10,238 nt of DNA from JADGHX01 sp040255575 (GTDB lineage Bacteria > Pseudomonadota > Gammaproteobacteria > Steroidobacterales > Steroidobacteraceae). Position numbers and translations under genes: made by a program. Shown here one piece after another: positions 1 through 7,148 of the stretch; the stretch's first letter is position 1, and each line of letters begins with the position of its first letter. The notes under the pieces are model-generated. The model made no database searches and was not told where the DNA came from. It saw only the letters and a list, made by a program, of their open reading frames with translations. The DNA lies in the NCBI GenBank assembly GCA_040255575.1, contig JBDZVF010000213.1, forward strand, positions 1 to 10,238, given 5' to 3'.

Positions 1-1153
1 GCGTCCCGTCCTCTCGCCAGCGCCCAATATCGCCGGTGCGGTACATCAGCCTCCCACTCTCTCCAACGAACGGATCTTCAATAAAGCGCTCTGCTGTCAG
101 CTCCGGGCGATTCCAATAGCCCGCCGCGACTCCCGCGCCACCCACGTAGATTTCACCCGCGGCGCCGAGAGGTACCGGCCTCCGCGCTGCGTTGAGAACG
201 TAGATACGCACGTTCGAGATGGGTCGGCCGATCGGGACCGGCCCCTCGAAGCCCGCCGGTACTTCGAACACAGCACACCCGACGGTCGTCTCGGTCGGGC
301 CGTAATGGTTGAATATCCGAGTCTTCGGACTGTGCTCACGCCACCAGTGCAGCAGACTCGAATGCAGAGGCTCGCCGCCCACGACGAGGGCGCTAACGCA
401 GCCCGCGATCTGATCCTCGCTCAACCGGAGCGTCGCAAGATGAGTTGGCGTGAGTTTGACCGGCGTCAGATCACGCCCGCCCAGGATCGTCTCCGAGAGA
501 TCTGCCCCCTCAGGGCACAGCAAAAGAGGGCGGCCGCATGCCAGCGGTGGATAGAAGCTGGTGAGACCCAGATCGAAGCTCAGCGATGTGCCTACGAGCG
601 AACCACTTCCGGCACCCACCTCGAACTGTCGGGCAGCGTGCGTTACGTAATTCACCAGATTCCTGTGGCGTACCATCACCCCCTTGGGCATGCCGGTCGT
701 TCCCGACGTGTACATCACATACGCAAGGTCCTCCGAGGAGATGCCGGCTGGGAGAACGCGGCCGCCCTCGTCCAGTTCGTCGCTATTCAGCGCATCATCG
801 AGAGACACGACGTCGCACGCGATCGGAGGCAGGGCACCCCGAAACTTCTCGTGCAGCAGAACAGCCGACGCCGAGGCATCCTTCACAAGGTAGGCAAGTC
901 TCTCTGCGGGAAGCGTTGGATCGAGCGGGACATAAGCGGCCCCACATTTCAGAACGCCGAGGATGCCGACTACGCTCATTGGCTGACGTTCAACGAAGAG
1001 AGCTACACGGCCGCGAGCCGGGACGCCGGCCGCACGCAACCTGCGGGCCACCCTATTAGATAAGGTGTCGAGCTCCGCGTAGGTCAGCGTGCTGTGGCCT
1101 GCAATCAGCGCAGGAGCATTGGGCGTTTTTCGTACGTGATCTTCAAACAACTC
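1..1153 (-). other. Adenylation domain 2 of gene 2, predicted substrate L-Asp, C-terminus missing
   Basis: The visible motifs are LTYAELDTLSN (A1/A2 region), YVMYTSGTTGMPKG (A3, M2141), FDLGLTSFYPPL (A4), NHYGPTETTVG (A5), GEIYVGGAGVAAGY (A6) and YRTGDIGRW (A7). The frame leaves the window before A8. Pocket residues against GrsA are D2188, L2189, T2192, K2227, V2251, G2253, H2277, V2285 and G2286, that is D-L-T-K-V-G-H-V-G plus the unseen lysine. The classic Asp code is DLTKVGHIGK, so one conservative change separates them. Asn codes usually show L-G-E in the middle, so Asp is favoured. Confidence 0.88.
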
Positions 1154-4100
1154 GTGAATCAGAGCCTCCTTTGGGACGGGGCACGTAGTCGAGTTGAACG
1201 ACTCGATCACCAGGCGTGCTTCGCTCTCCGGAATAATTGGAAGTAGCAGCGCGCTGGTTCCCGGAGCCCGCTCGAGTGCGTCTGTAAGCGAGCGAATAGC
1301 CGTCGATGCATATCTCAGCATCCGCCCGGCATCTATGCCCACCGTCTCCATCACGAGCCCGAAGCTGTCACCAGAGTCATCAACCGAGAGCACGATCGGA
1401 TAGTTCGTGCCGCCCTGGTTCGCAAGGAGAGTGACTCCCGAGGCTCGCGCGAAGTCATCTTCGAGCTCCAGCGCGTTGTGCCTGTAGTTCAGCAGCGTCG
1501 TGAACAGCGGCGCAGAACCTTTGAGACTACTGCAGCGCTGCGCATCAGCGAGCGATGCCTGCTCATGACTTAGTAGCTCGGCTACCTCGCGCTGCGTTTG
1601 CTCGACGAGCTCCATCGCCGACGTGCCCTGCAATCGGACGCGCAGCGGCAACGTGTTGATGAACATGCCGAGCGTTCGCCGCGTGTCCTGGTTCCCCTGC
1701 AGTCGTCCCAGCAACACGGTGCCGAAGACGACATCATCGCGGACGCTCGTATGAGCCACGACCAAGGCCCACGCTGCATGAAACAGCGTGGCGGAACTGA
1801 CGTTGTAACGCCGGGCGACCGTCCGCAGACGTGCACATAGCTCCGAGTCGATCGTGCAGCGAGACTCGAGAATCCTCTGTCCATCACCCCGCACGTCAAG
1901 CAAGCCGAACGGCGCGGTCGGTTCGTCGATATTCTGAAGCTTGCTGCGAAAGAATGCGGTGGCGTCCTGCTTTGCGGCGCGTTCGAGCGCCTGCGCGACG
2001 TGCACGCGATAGGGAACCGGAACTGGAAGTTCGCTGGAACGTCCCCTGCTGAATGATGTGATTTCAGACAGCAAAATCACCATCGATTCGTTGTCGCAGA
2101 GGAGGTGATGGGTCTGCAGCAGAACGTACCATGCAGGTCCGTTCGGGTCGGCCGCAGTCTGCAGCCGGATCAGCGGTGCGTGACTGAGGTCAAACCGCCG
2201 ACTGGCGTGGAACATCCGCTCTTTCAGCTGGACGAACGAATCCAGATTCGAATCCAGGTTGAATGACTCCACCTGCAGCGTGGCTCGCCGGCACACCACC
2301 TGGAGCGGGCGAGGCAATCCCTCCCAGAGAATGGCCGTGCGCAGGATGTCGTGCCGGTCCACAACTTGTTGCAGAGCTTGTGCAAATTCGTCGAGGTGCG
2401 CACGCGAGGGCAGTGACAGAAGCATCGTGCGCACATAGGTGTCGCGACCATCTTCATCCAGCAAATGATGGAAAAGGATTCCCTCCTGCAGCGGTGCCAG
2501 AGGATAGATGTCCTCGATATTGGCAGCGGCTCCAGGAATTTCACGTGCGATGCAGTCGATGTGGGACTGATCGAGCGAGACCAGCGGCAGCATCTCCGGC
2601 ACGACTCGTTCACATCCAGGCGGGATGCGACTTGCAGACTCATCGACATCTTGGCTCGTGCTGCTGGTGATCGTGTTCGCGAGCGCGGCGAGAGTGGGCG
2701 ACGCATATATGCTGCGTGCGTCGGCAGACAGTCCGACCAGCCGCAGACGATCCATCACCTGCACGATGAGCAGCGAGTGACCACCAAGCTCGAAAAAGTT
2801 GTCCTTCATGCCCACCCGCTCGACCCGCAGCACCTGCGCCCATATGTCCGCAAGCGTCTTCTCGAGCTCTGTTCGAGGCGCCACGTATTCGCCACCAGCT
2901 TCCCGCGTCTCGGGTGCGGGTAGCGCCTGACGATCGATTTTCCCGTTGGGTGTCAGCGGCAGTTCCTTCAACGTCACCCACGCGGAAGGCACCATGTACT
3001 GCGGCAGCCGTCCTTTCAGATACTCCCGCAGCTGCGGAATCAGATGCTTTCTGAAGCTGTTCTCCTTCGGATCGTTCGCGTACGTGGCCCAGGCTTTCAC
3101 AGCGCGCGGCACGCCGCCCGCGGACCTCATCAACTGCATGAGGCGACGCCGGTCCTGCAAGCGAACGTCATATCGACCTTCCGCGTCTTCTGCGCTCCAG
3201 CTGATGCGCACGTCATACCCGTGCGTTTCGCCCAGCTCCCAGAACCTCTCGGGATCCACACCGATCTGCGGCTGTTGCCGCGCCCGCTCACGCAGCGTGC
3301 CAACCTCCAGCCGGCCGTCTGCATTTTGGATCAAGCCATACGCGCCGATGTCGTCCGCCAGGCGCAGATTCGGTACGTTGTTCACTCGCACGGCGGCCCA
3401 GCGCTTCTCCTTCAATCCCTTCGTAAGCTCAGCGCCTTCGACCTCGTTCTGCCACGGCACGCTGTGGTATTCCGGTTCCTCGAACGACTGCGCGTCCCCC
3501 TTCTCCAACACCACGTCATAGCGGTAGCGTGCGAGCTCGTTGCCTTCCCGACCTCGCTTGAGTTGGACGTCTACTTGTCCGACAGGCAGGCCGGAGGTTC
3601 GTAGCACGTGAAAGAACTGCGGACTGATCAGCAGTTCCTTCTCTTGTGCAATGGCCCGTTCGCAACGTCTCCTCAGCTGCTCCGCTGTCACCGTCGAAGC
3701 AGATCTGCTCAGCTGTACGGCCGCATGAAATACACCCAGCGTGCCGAGATGACGCACGTCGCCGATGAATATCTTTCCTCCCGGCCTTACTACGCGGAAT
3801 GCTTCTCTCAGGACGTCTAGCAAGTATTCGACGTCCGGGAAATACTGGACTACCGAGTTCAGGATGATCGTGTCGAAAGCGCCGTCATCTATCGCGTCCA
3901 ACTGGGTCGCTGAGCGATGTTGCAGCGTTACTCCGGTGAGCTCCTCCTTGCCGCTCATCCAGCGTCCGAGCTTCTCCAGTGCGGCGGCGGAGATGTCGAC
4001 TCCGACGTACGCCTCACACTCGGGCGCCACGTGCTGGAGAATGAGTCCGGAGCCACATCCGATTTCGAGCACTCGCTGCGGCTTCAGGCTACGGATTCGC

Positions 4101-7100
4101 TCCACCGAGCGCCCAAGCCACTCGCGCATTTGCTGCTCGGGAATCGGCTTGCCGCTGTAGCTACTGTTCCACCCCGAAAAGCTGGGGCCGCTGGCGCCCG
4201 CTTCGCCGTATGTCTGCTGGTACAGGGTCTCCCAGCCACTCACGATTTGCTCGCGAAGTTTGCCAGCCTCCGCGCCTCCGTTCTCCGCGCGGCTGCCTTT
4301 CGGGTCGCCTACCACATAGGACACCAGTTGCCTCTCTCCGCGCGCGTCTTCGCGCGCGAGAACAACAGCGTGCTTCACGAGGGGGCATTCGTGCAGGACC
4401 GCCTCTACTTCGGACGCTTCGATGCGATAGCCGCGGATTTTGACTTGTGTGTCACCGCGCCCCATGAACTCGAGCAGTCCATCGGCTCGCCACCGAACTT
4501 TGTCTCCCGTCAGATAGAGACGGCCGTTCAGGCAATGCGGATCCTCCACAAATCGCTCGGCAGTGAGGTCCGGCCGATTGATATAGCCGAGCGCCACGCC
4601 CGGACCGCCCACATACAGGTCTCCGATTTCACCGATCGCAACCGGCCGTAGCGCCGAGTCGAGGACGTGGACGTGTGCGTTGTCGATCGGTTGTCCGATC
4701 GGCACGCGCATCCCCAGCGTTCGGGCGCTGCACTCGTGGGTAGTTGCCCAGATAGTCGTTTCCGTCGGGCCATAGGCGTTGAAAACACGGCGCCCCGGCA
4801 GCCAGATGCGCGCGAGCTCTGGAGGAAATTCCTCGCCAGCAACGATCGCGAGGCGCACCGATGGAGCAGCTTCCGGTGACAGGGAGGCGAGCATCCCTGG
4901 CGTAATCGTCACGACGCTAACGGCCTGCTCCGCCAGGAAAGTCACGAGCGGAGCACCGGGCGTCAGTTCTTCACGCGAGCCTACGACGAGACATGCACCT
5001 GCGCCGAGCGCCAGAACGAACTCGAACACGGAGGCATCGAAGCTGATCGAAGCCATCTGAGTGACGCGGTCATCTGCGCCAATGGCGAAGATGCTGCGTT
5101 GGGCAGCTATCACATTGGCGAGCCCACGATGCTGAAGCAGCACGCCTTTCGGTCGGCCGGTCGATCCTGATGTATAGATCGCATATGCCGGCGTCTCCAG
5201 AGATATAGATCGCGGTGGATCTCTGGTGTCCTCTGCAGTGGGCGCGTAGACGACGCTGTCATCAACGTTCACCCACGTCACATCACCGAGCATGGTCTCA
5301 TTCTGCTGCGCGCTAACTGACAGCACGTAACGCAGTCCCGCGTCCTGGCAAATCCAGCTCAGTCGCTCGATGGGATATGAAGGATCGAGCGGCACGTAGA
5401 CAGCGCCGCATTTGAGCAACCCGTAGAACGCCACAACACATTCGGCGCTGCGCGGAAGAAAGGCACCGACGCGATCGCCAGCGCGTACGCCACGCTCATG
5501 GAGCGTTCTCGCGAGACGATTCGCGCTGGCATTGAGAGCGCTGTACGTGAGCTCACCGTTCCGCCACCTGAGTGCTGGTGCCTCCGGTGTGAGTCGGGCG
5601 TTGCGTTCCAGGACGCCCAGCACGTCTCCATCCGGATCGAGCGGCGTGTGCTTGCCGCTCCACTGCAGCAACGTCAGCTGCTCGTTGCGCGTCAGCAATG
5701 GCAGATCGAGTATCGGCGCGTCCGGATCCGCACGCACACCCTCCAGCAGCGTGACGAACTGCCTCGCCATGCGCTCGATGGTAGAGCGGTCGAAGAGATC
5801 GGTTGCGTACTCAATGACGCCTTGCAGGGCACCTTCCGGTGCTTCGAAGAGATGCATCGTGAGATCGAATATCGCCGTCGCGTGCTCGACGCCAACCCTT
5901 GTCCATTCCAGACCGGCGAACTCCAACGTCTCTTCCGGAAAATTCTGCAGCGCGAGTGCCACCTGGAATAGCGGCTGTCGCGCGAGATTGCGCTCGGGAC
6001 GCAGCTCCATGACCAGCTTGTCGAAGGGCACGTCCTGATGTGTGTAAGCTTCGAGCGTGACTTGCTTGGCGCGCCCCACCAGCTGACGGAAGCTCGGGTT
6101 ACCGGAAAGATCCGTTCGCAGCACGAGCATGTTCACGAAGAAGCCGATGAGCGCTTCCGTCTGAGCGCTCATGCGCCCTGCGATTCCGGAGCCGATCACG
6201 ATGTCCTGCTGACCGGTGTATCGCGACAGGAGTGTCTGGAACGCCGCAAGCATGACCATGAAAAGCGTGGCGCCTTCCTTTCGGGCGAGGCGCTCCAGCG
6301 ACCCACGCAAGGACGCTGGGACGTCGAATGTGCACAACGCCCCTTTGAAACTGGCTACCAACGGGCGCGGACGGTCGGTCGGCAACTCCAGCTGCGCCGG
6401 CATTCCACGCAGCTTTTCCCGCCAGTACTGCAGATGACTCTCGAGCACCTGACCTTGCAGCCAGTGGCGCTGCCAGATCGCGTAGTCCGGGTACTGGACT
6501 ACCAGCTCCGGCAAGGGAGAGGGTTGCTTCTGCGAATACGCCCGATAGAGCAGACTGAGCTCACGATGCAATACGCCCAGCGACCAGCCATCTGCCACGA
6601 TGTGGTGGACGGTGAACAAAAGGATGTGCTCTCGTTCCGTCAACCTCACCAGCGAGGCGCGTATGAGAGGCCCCTTGGCCAGATCGAACTGACGCTGACC
6701 GTCTTCGTCCGCGAGTTGTTGGGCACGCTGCGATCGGGCCGGCTCCGCGCAATCCGACAGATCATGAAGGTCGAGCTCGAAGCGAGCCGGGGGACTCACG
6801 ATCTGGACGGGCCTCCCGGCCGAAGAGGCGAAGCGCGTGCGAAGACTTTCGTGACGTCGGATCAACTCCGCAATACTGCGCTCCAGCGCCCCTGCATCGT
6901 GGGAGCCGATCAATTTCAGCGCCATCGGCATGTTGTAGGCCGCGCCTACGAGCCCGAGCTGATCCAGAAACCACAGCCGCTCCTGTGCAAACGATAGCGG
7001 CACGTCCGCAGGACGTGCCTGAGGCGCAGGCCCCGGCGCACGCATGCCGGGCACACGCCGGGCCGACTTCTCCCGGAGCTCCTTCATCTCGGCCAGACTC

Positions 7101-7135
7101 AAATGACTCAGTCGCTCATACGCATCCATTCTCAT
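1..7135 (-). CDS. Non-ribosomal peptide synthetase, C-A(nMT)-PCP-C(dual E/C)-A(Asp), 5' part (end lies beyond window)
   Basis: This large NRPS continues the chain received from gene 1. Translated by hand, it is open for 2378 codons with no stop and runs off the left edge inside its second A domain. Domains by residue are linker (1-45), LCL condensation (46-470), A1 (490-1410) interrupted by an N-methyltransferase (about 945-1358), PCP (1420-1490), dual E/C-type condensation (1511-1960) and A2 (1995 to edge). Key residues are H177/H178/D182, NGKID from N1397, carrier S1454, H1676/H1677/D1681, and YTSGTTG near 2140. It is predicted to add an N-methylated aromatic residue, probably turned to D, and then Asp. 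The start ATG (7133-7135) follows a GAAAGAG site; an ATG two codons later is the alternative. A8 to A10 of A2, its PCP and anything further are outside the window. Antisense open frames across this gene are shadows of GC-rich coding sequence. Confidence 0.95.
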   Translation of the reverse strand, partial: MRMDAYERLSHLSLAEMKELREKSARRVPGMRAPGPAPQARPADVPLSFAQERLWFLDQLGLVGAAYNMPMALKLIGSHDAGALERSIAELIRRHESLRTRFASSAGRPVQIVSPPARFELDLHDLSDCAEPARSQRAQQLADEDGQRQFDLAKGPLIRASLVRLTEREHILLFTVHHIVADGWSLGVLHRELSLLYRAYSQKQPSPLPELVVQYPDYAIWQRHWLQGQVLESHLQYWREKLRGMPAQLELPTDRPRPLVASFKGALCTFDVPASLRGSLERLARKEGATLFMVMLAAFQTLLSRYTGQQDIVIGSGIAGRMSAQTEALIGFFVNMLVLRTDLSGNPSFRQLVGRAKQVTLEAYTHQDVPFDKLVMELRPERNLARQPLFQVALALQNFPEETLEFAGLEWTRVGVEHATAIFDLTMHLFEAPEGALQGVIEYATDLFDRSTIERMARQFVTLLEGVRADPDAPILDLPLLTRNEQLTLLQWSGKHTPLDPDGDVLGVLERNARLTPEAPALRWRNGELTYSALNASANRLARTLHERGVRAGDRVGAFLPRSAECVVAFYGLLKCGAVYVPLDPSYPIERLSWICQDAGLRYVLSVSAQQNETMLGDVTWVNVDDSVVYAPTAEDTRDPPRSISLETPAYAIYTSGSTGRPKGVLLQHRGLANVIAAQRSIFAIGADDRVTQMASISFDASVFEFVLALGAGACLVVGSREELTPGAPLVTFLAEQAVSVVTITPGMLASLSPEAAPSVRLAIVAGEEFPPELARIWLPGRRVFNAYGPTETTIWATTHECSARTLGMRVPIGQPIDNAHVHVLDSALRPVAIGEIGDLYVGGPGVALGYINRPDLTAERFVEDPHCLNGRLYLTGDKVRWRADGLLEFMGRGDTQVKIRGYRIEASEVEAVLHECPLVKHAVVLAREDARGERQLVSYVVGDPKGSRAENGGAEAGKLREQIVSGWETLYQQTYGEAGASGPSFSGWNSSYSGKPIPEQQMREWLGRSVERIRSLKPQRVLEIGCGSGLILQHVAPECEAYVGVDISAAALEKLGRWMSGKEELTGVTLQHRSATQLDAIDDGAFDTIILNSVVQYFPDVEYLLDVLREAFRVVRPGGKIFIGDVRHLGTLGVFHAAVQLSRSASTVTAEQLRRRCERAIAQEKELLISPQFFHVLRTSGLPVGQVDVQLKRGREGNELARYRYDVVLEKGDAQSFEEPEYHSVPWQNEVEGAELTKGLKEKRWAAVRVNNVPNLRLADDIGAYGLIQNADGRLEVGTLRERARQQPQIGVDPERFWELGETHGYDVRISWSAEDAEGRYDVRLQDRRRLMQLMRSAGGVPRAVKAWATYANDPKENSFRKHLIPQLREYLKGRLPQYMVPSAWVTLKELPLTPNGKIDRQALPAPETREAGGEYVAPRTELEKTLADIWAQVLRVERVGMKDNFFELGGHSLLIVQVMDRLRLVGLSADARSIYASPTLAALANTITSSTSQDVDESASRIPPGCERVVPEMLPLVSLDQSHIDCIAREIPGAAANIEDIYPLAPLQEGILFHHLLDEDGRDTYVRTMLLSLPSRAHLDEFAQALQQVVDRHDILRTAILWEGLPRPLQVVCRRATLQVESFNLDSNLDSFVQLKERMFHASRRFDLSHAPLIRLQTAADPNGPAWYVLLQTHHLLCDNESMVILLSEITSFSRGRSSELPVPVPYRVHVAQALERAAKQDATAFFRSKLQNIDEPTAPFGLLDVRGDGQRILESRCTIDSELCARLRTVARRYNVSSATLFHAAWALVVAHTSVRDDVVFGTVLLGRLQGNQDTRRTLGMFINTLPLRVRLQGTSAMELVEQTQREVAELLSHEQASLADAQRCSSLKGSAPLFTTLLNYRHNALELEDDFARASGVTLLANQGGTNYPIVLSVDDSGDSFGLVMETVGIDAGRMLRYASTAIRSLTDALERAPGTSALLLPIIPESEARLVIESFNSTTCPVPKEALIHELFEDHVRKTPNAPALIAGHSTLTYAELDTLSNRVARRLRAAGVPARGRVALFVERQPMSVVGILGVLKCGAAYVPLDPTLPAERLAYLVKDASASAVLLHEKFRGALPPIACDVVSLDDALNSDELDEGGRVLPAGISSEDLAYVMYTSGTTGMPKGVMVRHRNLVNYVTHAARQFEVGAGSGSLVGTSLSFDLGLTSFYPPLACGRPLLLCPEGADLSETILGGRDLTPVKLTPTHLATLRLSEDQIAGCVSALVVGGEPLHSSLLHWWREHSPKTRIFNHYGPTETTVGCAVFEVPAGFEGPVPIGRPISNVRIYVLNAARRPVPLGAAGEIYVGGAGVAAGYWNRPELTAERFIEDPFVGESGRLMYRTGDIGRWREDGT
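1256..2605 (-). other. Condensation domain of the dual epimerization/condensation clade
   Basis: Domains of this clade both epimerise the upstream L residue on its carrier and join it to the next one. Evidence includes the N-terminal IEDIYPLAPLQEGILFHHLL (H1556/H1557), RHDILRTAILWEGLPRPLQV, the second His motif THHLLCDN (H1676, H1677, D1681, N1682), GMFINTLPLRV, the HEQASLADAQRCS block and PLFTTLLNYRH. These are the hallmarks I associate with arthrofactin/syringopeptin-type dual E/C domains. There is no separate E domain. The extended first His motif reads HHLLDEDGRD rather than strict HH(I/L)xxxxGD, and the second ends DN rather than DG. Clade membership is fairly certain; actual epimerization is an inference. 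Confidence 0.78.
2237..2260 (-). repeat. 12-bp tandem duplication encoding NLDS-NLDS
   Basis: Two adjacent 12-base units (cgaatccagatt and cgaatccaggtt on the plus strand) differ at one base. They encode N1626-L-D-S twice inside the dual E/C domain, between the first and second His motifs, in a stretch that is usually variable in length. It is in frame and keeps the gene open. Confidence 0.85.
2666..2878 (-). other. Peptidyl carrier protein domain, first module of gene 2
   Basis: The phosphopantetheine attachment serine is S1454 in DNFFELGGHSLLIVQVM. The carrier would present the N-methylated residue to condensation domain 1 and then the extended peptide to the dual E/C-type domain. Its sequence, and the linker before it, are strikingly similar to the carrier at the end of gene 1. 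The helix after the serine diverges (LLIVQVMDRL here, LLATRVLTHI in gene 1), as expected if it has adapted to a different downstream partner. Confidence 0.95.
2760..3035 (-). repeat. Diverged direct repeat, copy 1: A10-to-PCP block
   Basis: This stretch of gene 2, from the end of A1 to the carrier serine, closely resembles 7290-7565 in gene 1 at both DNA and protein level. Shared peptide pieces include REYLK, YMVP, GEYVAPRTELE and DNFFELGGHSLL. The neighbouring C and A core sequences are far less alike. This looks like a homogenised or recombined segment between modules. Confidence 0.6.
3062..4303 (-). other. Embedded N-methyltransferase domain (nMT)
   Basis: This S-adenosylmethionine-dependent domain methylates the alpha-amino group of the residue loaded by the surrounding A domain before condensation. 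The SAM-binding motif VLEIGCGSG starts at V1022, an acidic strand-end motif YVGVDIS follows, and the NRPS nMT signature NSVVQYFP starts at N1093. The insertion opens with W-x-x-L-Y-x-x-x-Y and contains SGWNSSYSG, typical of this family. Its C-terminal part, with VNNVPNLRLA and FWELGE, is also typical. At about 414 residues it has the full family length, and no key motif is missing, so it looks active. Confidence 0.93.
4339..4358. repeat. Perfect 8-bp CG inverted repeat with 4-base loop
   Basis: The plus strand reads cgcgcgcg, tctt, cgcgcgcg. It lies inside the coding sequence just before the methyltransferase insertion and encodes part of LAREDARGER. It can fold into a strong hairpin in the mRNA. 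It has no U-tract and is followed by hundreds of intact codons, so it is not called as a terminator. Confidence 0.7.
5726..7000 (-). other. Condensation domain 1 of gene 2 (LCL type)
   Basis: This domain condenses the Ser-ending peptide from gene 1 with the residue loaded by A1. All core motifs are visible: LSFAQERLWFLDQL (C1), RHESLRTRF (C2), VHHIVADGWSLG with H177, H178, D182 and G183 (C3), YPDYAIWQR (C4), IVIGSGIAGR with GFFVNML (C5), and HQDVPFDKLV with QPLFQV (C6). An L-type C domain here means the serine from gene 1 is expected to remain L. Confidence 0.92.
7001..7135 (-). other. N-terminal linker / candidate docking segment of gene 2
   Basis: The first 45 residues precede the condensation core. 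They start with a charged, probably helical stretch (MRMDAYERLSHLSLAEMKEL), followed by a Pro/Ala-rich hinge (about residues 29-45) leading to LSFAQERLW. Because gene 1 ends directly after a carrier domain, this segment is well placed to recognise the gene 1 C-terminus. I do not recognise it as a named docking family. It could also be a relic of an inter-module linker, since LSxxEMKxL resembles the helices found between modules. Confidence 0.45.
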
Positions 7136-7141
7136 GTGCGG

Positions 7142-7148
7142 CTCTTTC
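7142..7148 (-). promoter_or_regulatory. Ribosome binding site of gene 2
   Basis: On the minus strand, GAAAGAG overlaps the TGA stop of gene 1 (7147-7149) and sits 6 bases before ATG at 7133-7135. This spacing favours that ATG over the in-frame ATG at 7127-7129, which has no purine-rich stretch at a good distance. The overlap with the stop suggests translational coupling in one transcript. No promoter or terminator is seen in the 11-base gap. Confidence 0.6.

Larger units (their letters stand above)
2906..5668 (-). other. Adenylation domain 1 of gene 2, split by nMT; aromatic-like pocket
   Basis: The core motifs are AIYTSGSTGRPKG (A3, ending at G664), FDASVFEF (A4), NAYGPTETTIW (A5), YLTGDKVRW (A7), KIRGYRIEASEVE (A8, near 899-911) and NGKID from N1397 (A10). 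The methyltransferase is inserted between A8 and A10, the usual place for N-methylating modules. The pocket read by eye against GrsA is D700, A701, F704, T743, I764, A766, A787, I795, W796 and K1399, that is D-A-F-T-I-A-A-I-W-K. It matches the PheA code DAWTIAAICK at eight of ten positions, changing W239 to F and C331 to W. A Phe/Tyr-like substrate is likely, but I know no exact match, so another bulky hydrophobic residue is possible. Confidence 0.8.

Noticed and set aside
305..1063. Plus-strand open frame of 252 codons, and similar long plus-strand frames at 3917-4651, 6038-6997, 7276-8229 and 8497-9063
   Set aside because: Each lies opposite clearly recognised NRPS domains on the minus strand. 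Their proteins are rich in Arg, His and Gln with no recognisable domain, as expected from antisense frames of GC-rich coding DNA.
3062..4303. Separate methyltransferase gene between two NRPS genes
   Set aside because: The frame is continuous from A8 through the methyltransferase to A10 with no stop, and the motifs are those of embedded NRPS nMT domains.
4339..4358. Intrinsic terminator at the CG hairpin
   Set aside because: No T-run follows on either strand, and the hairpin sits in the middle of an intact coding domain.
7127..7129. Second in-frame ATG as the start of gene 2
   Set aside because: The GAAAGAG site is 6 bases from the first ATG at 7133-7135. The second ATG is possible but less well spaced; the choice changes the protein by two residues only.
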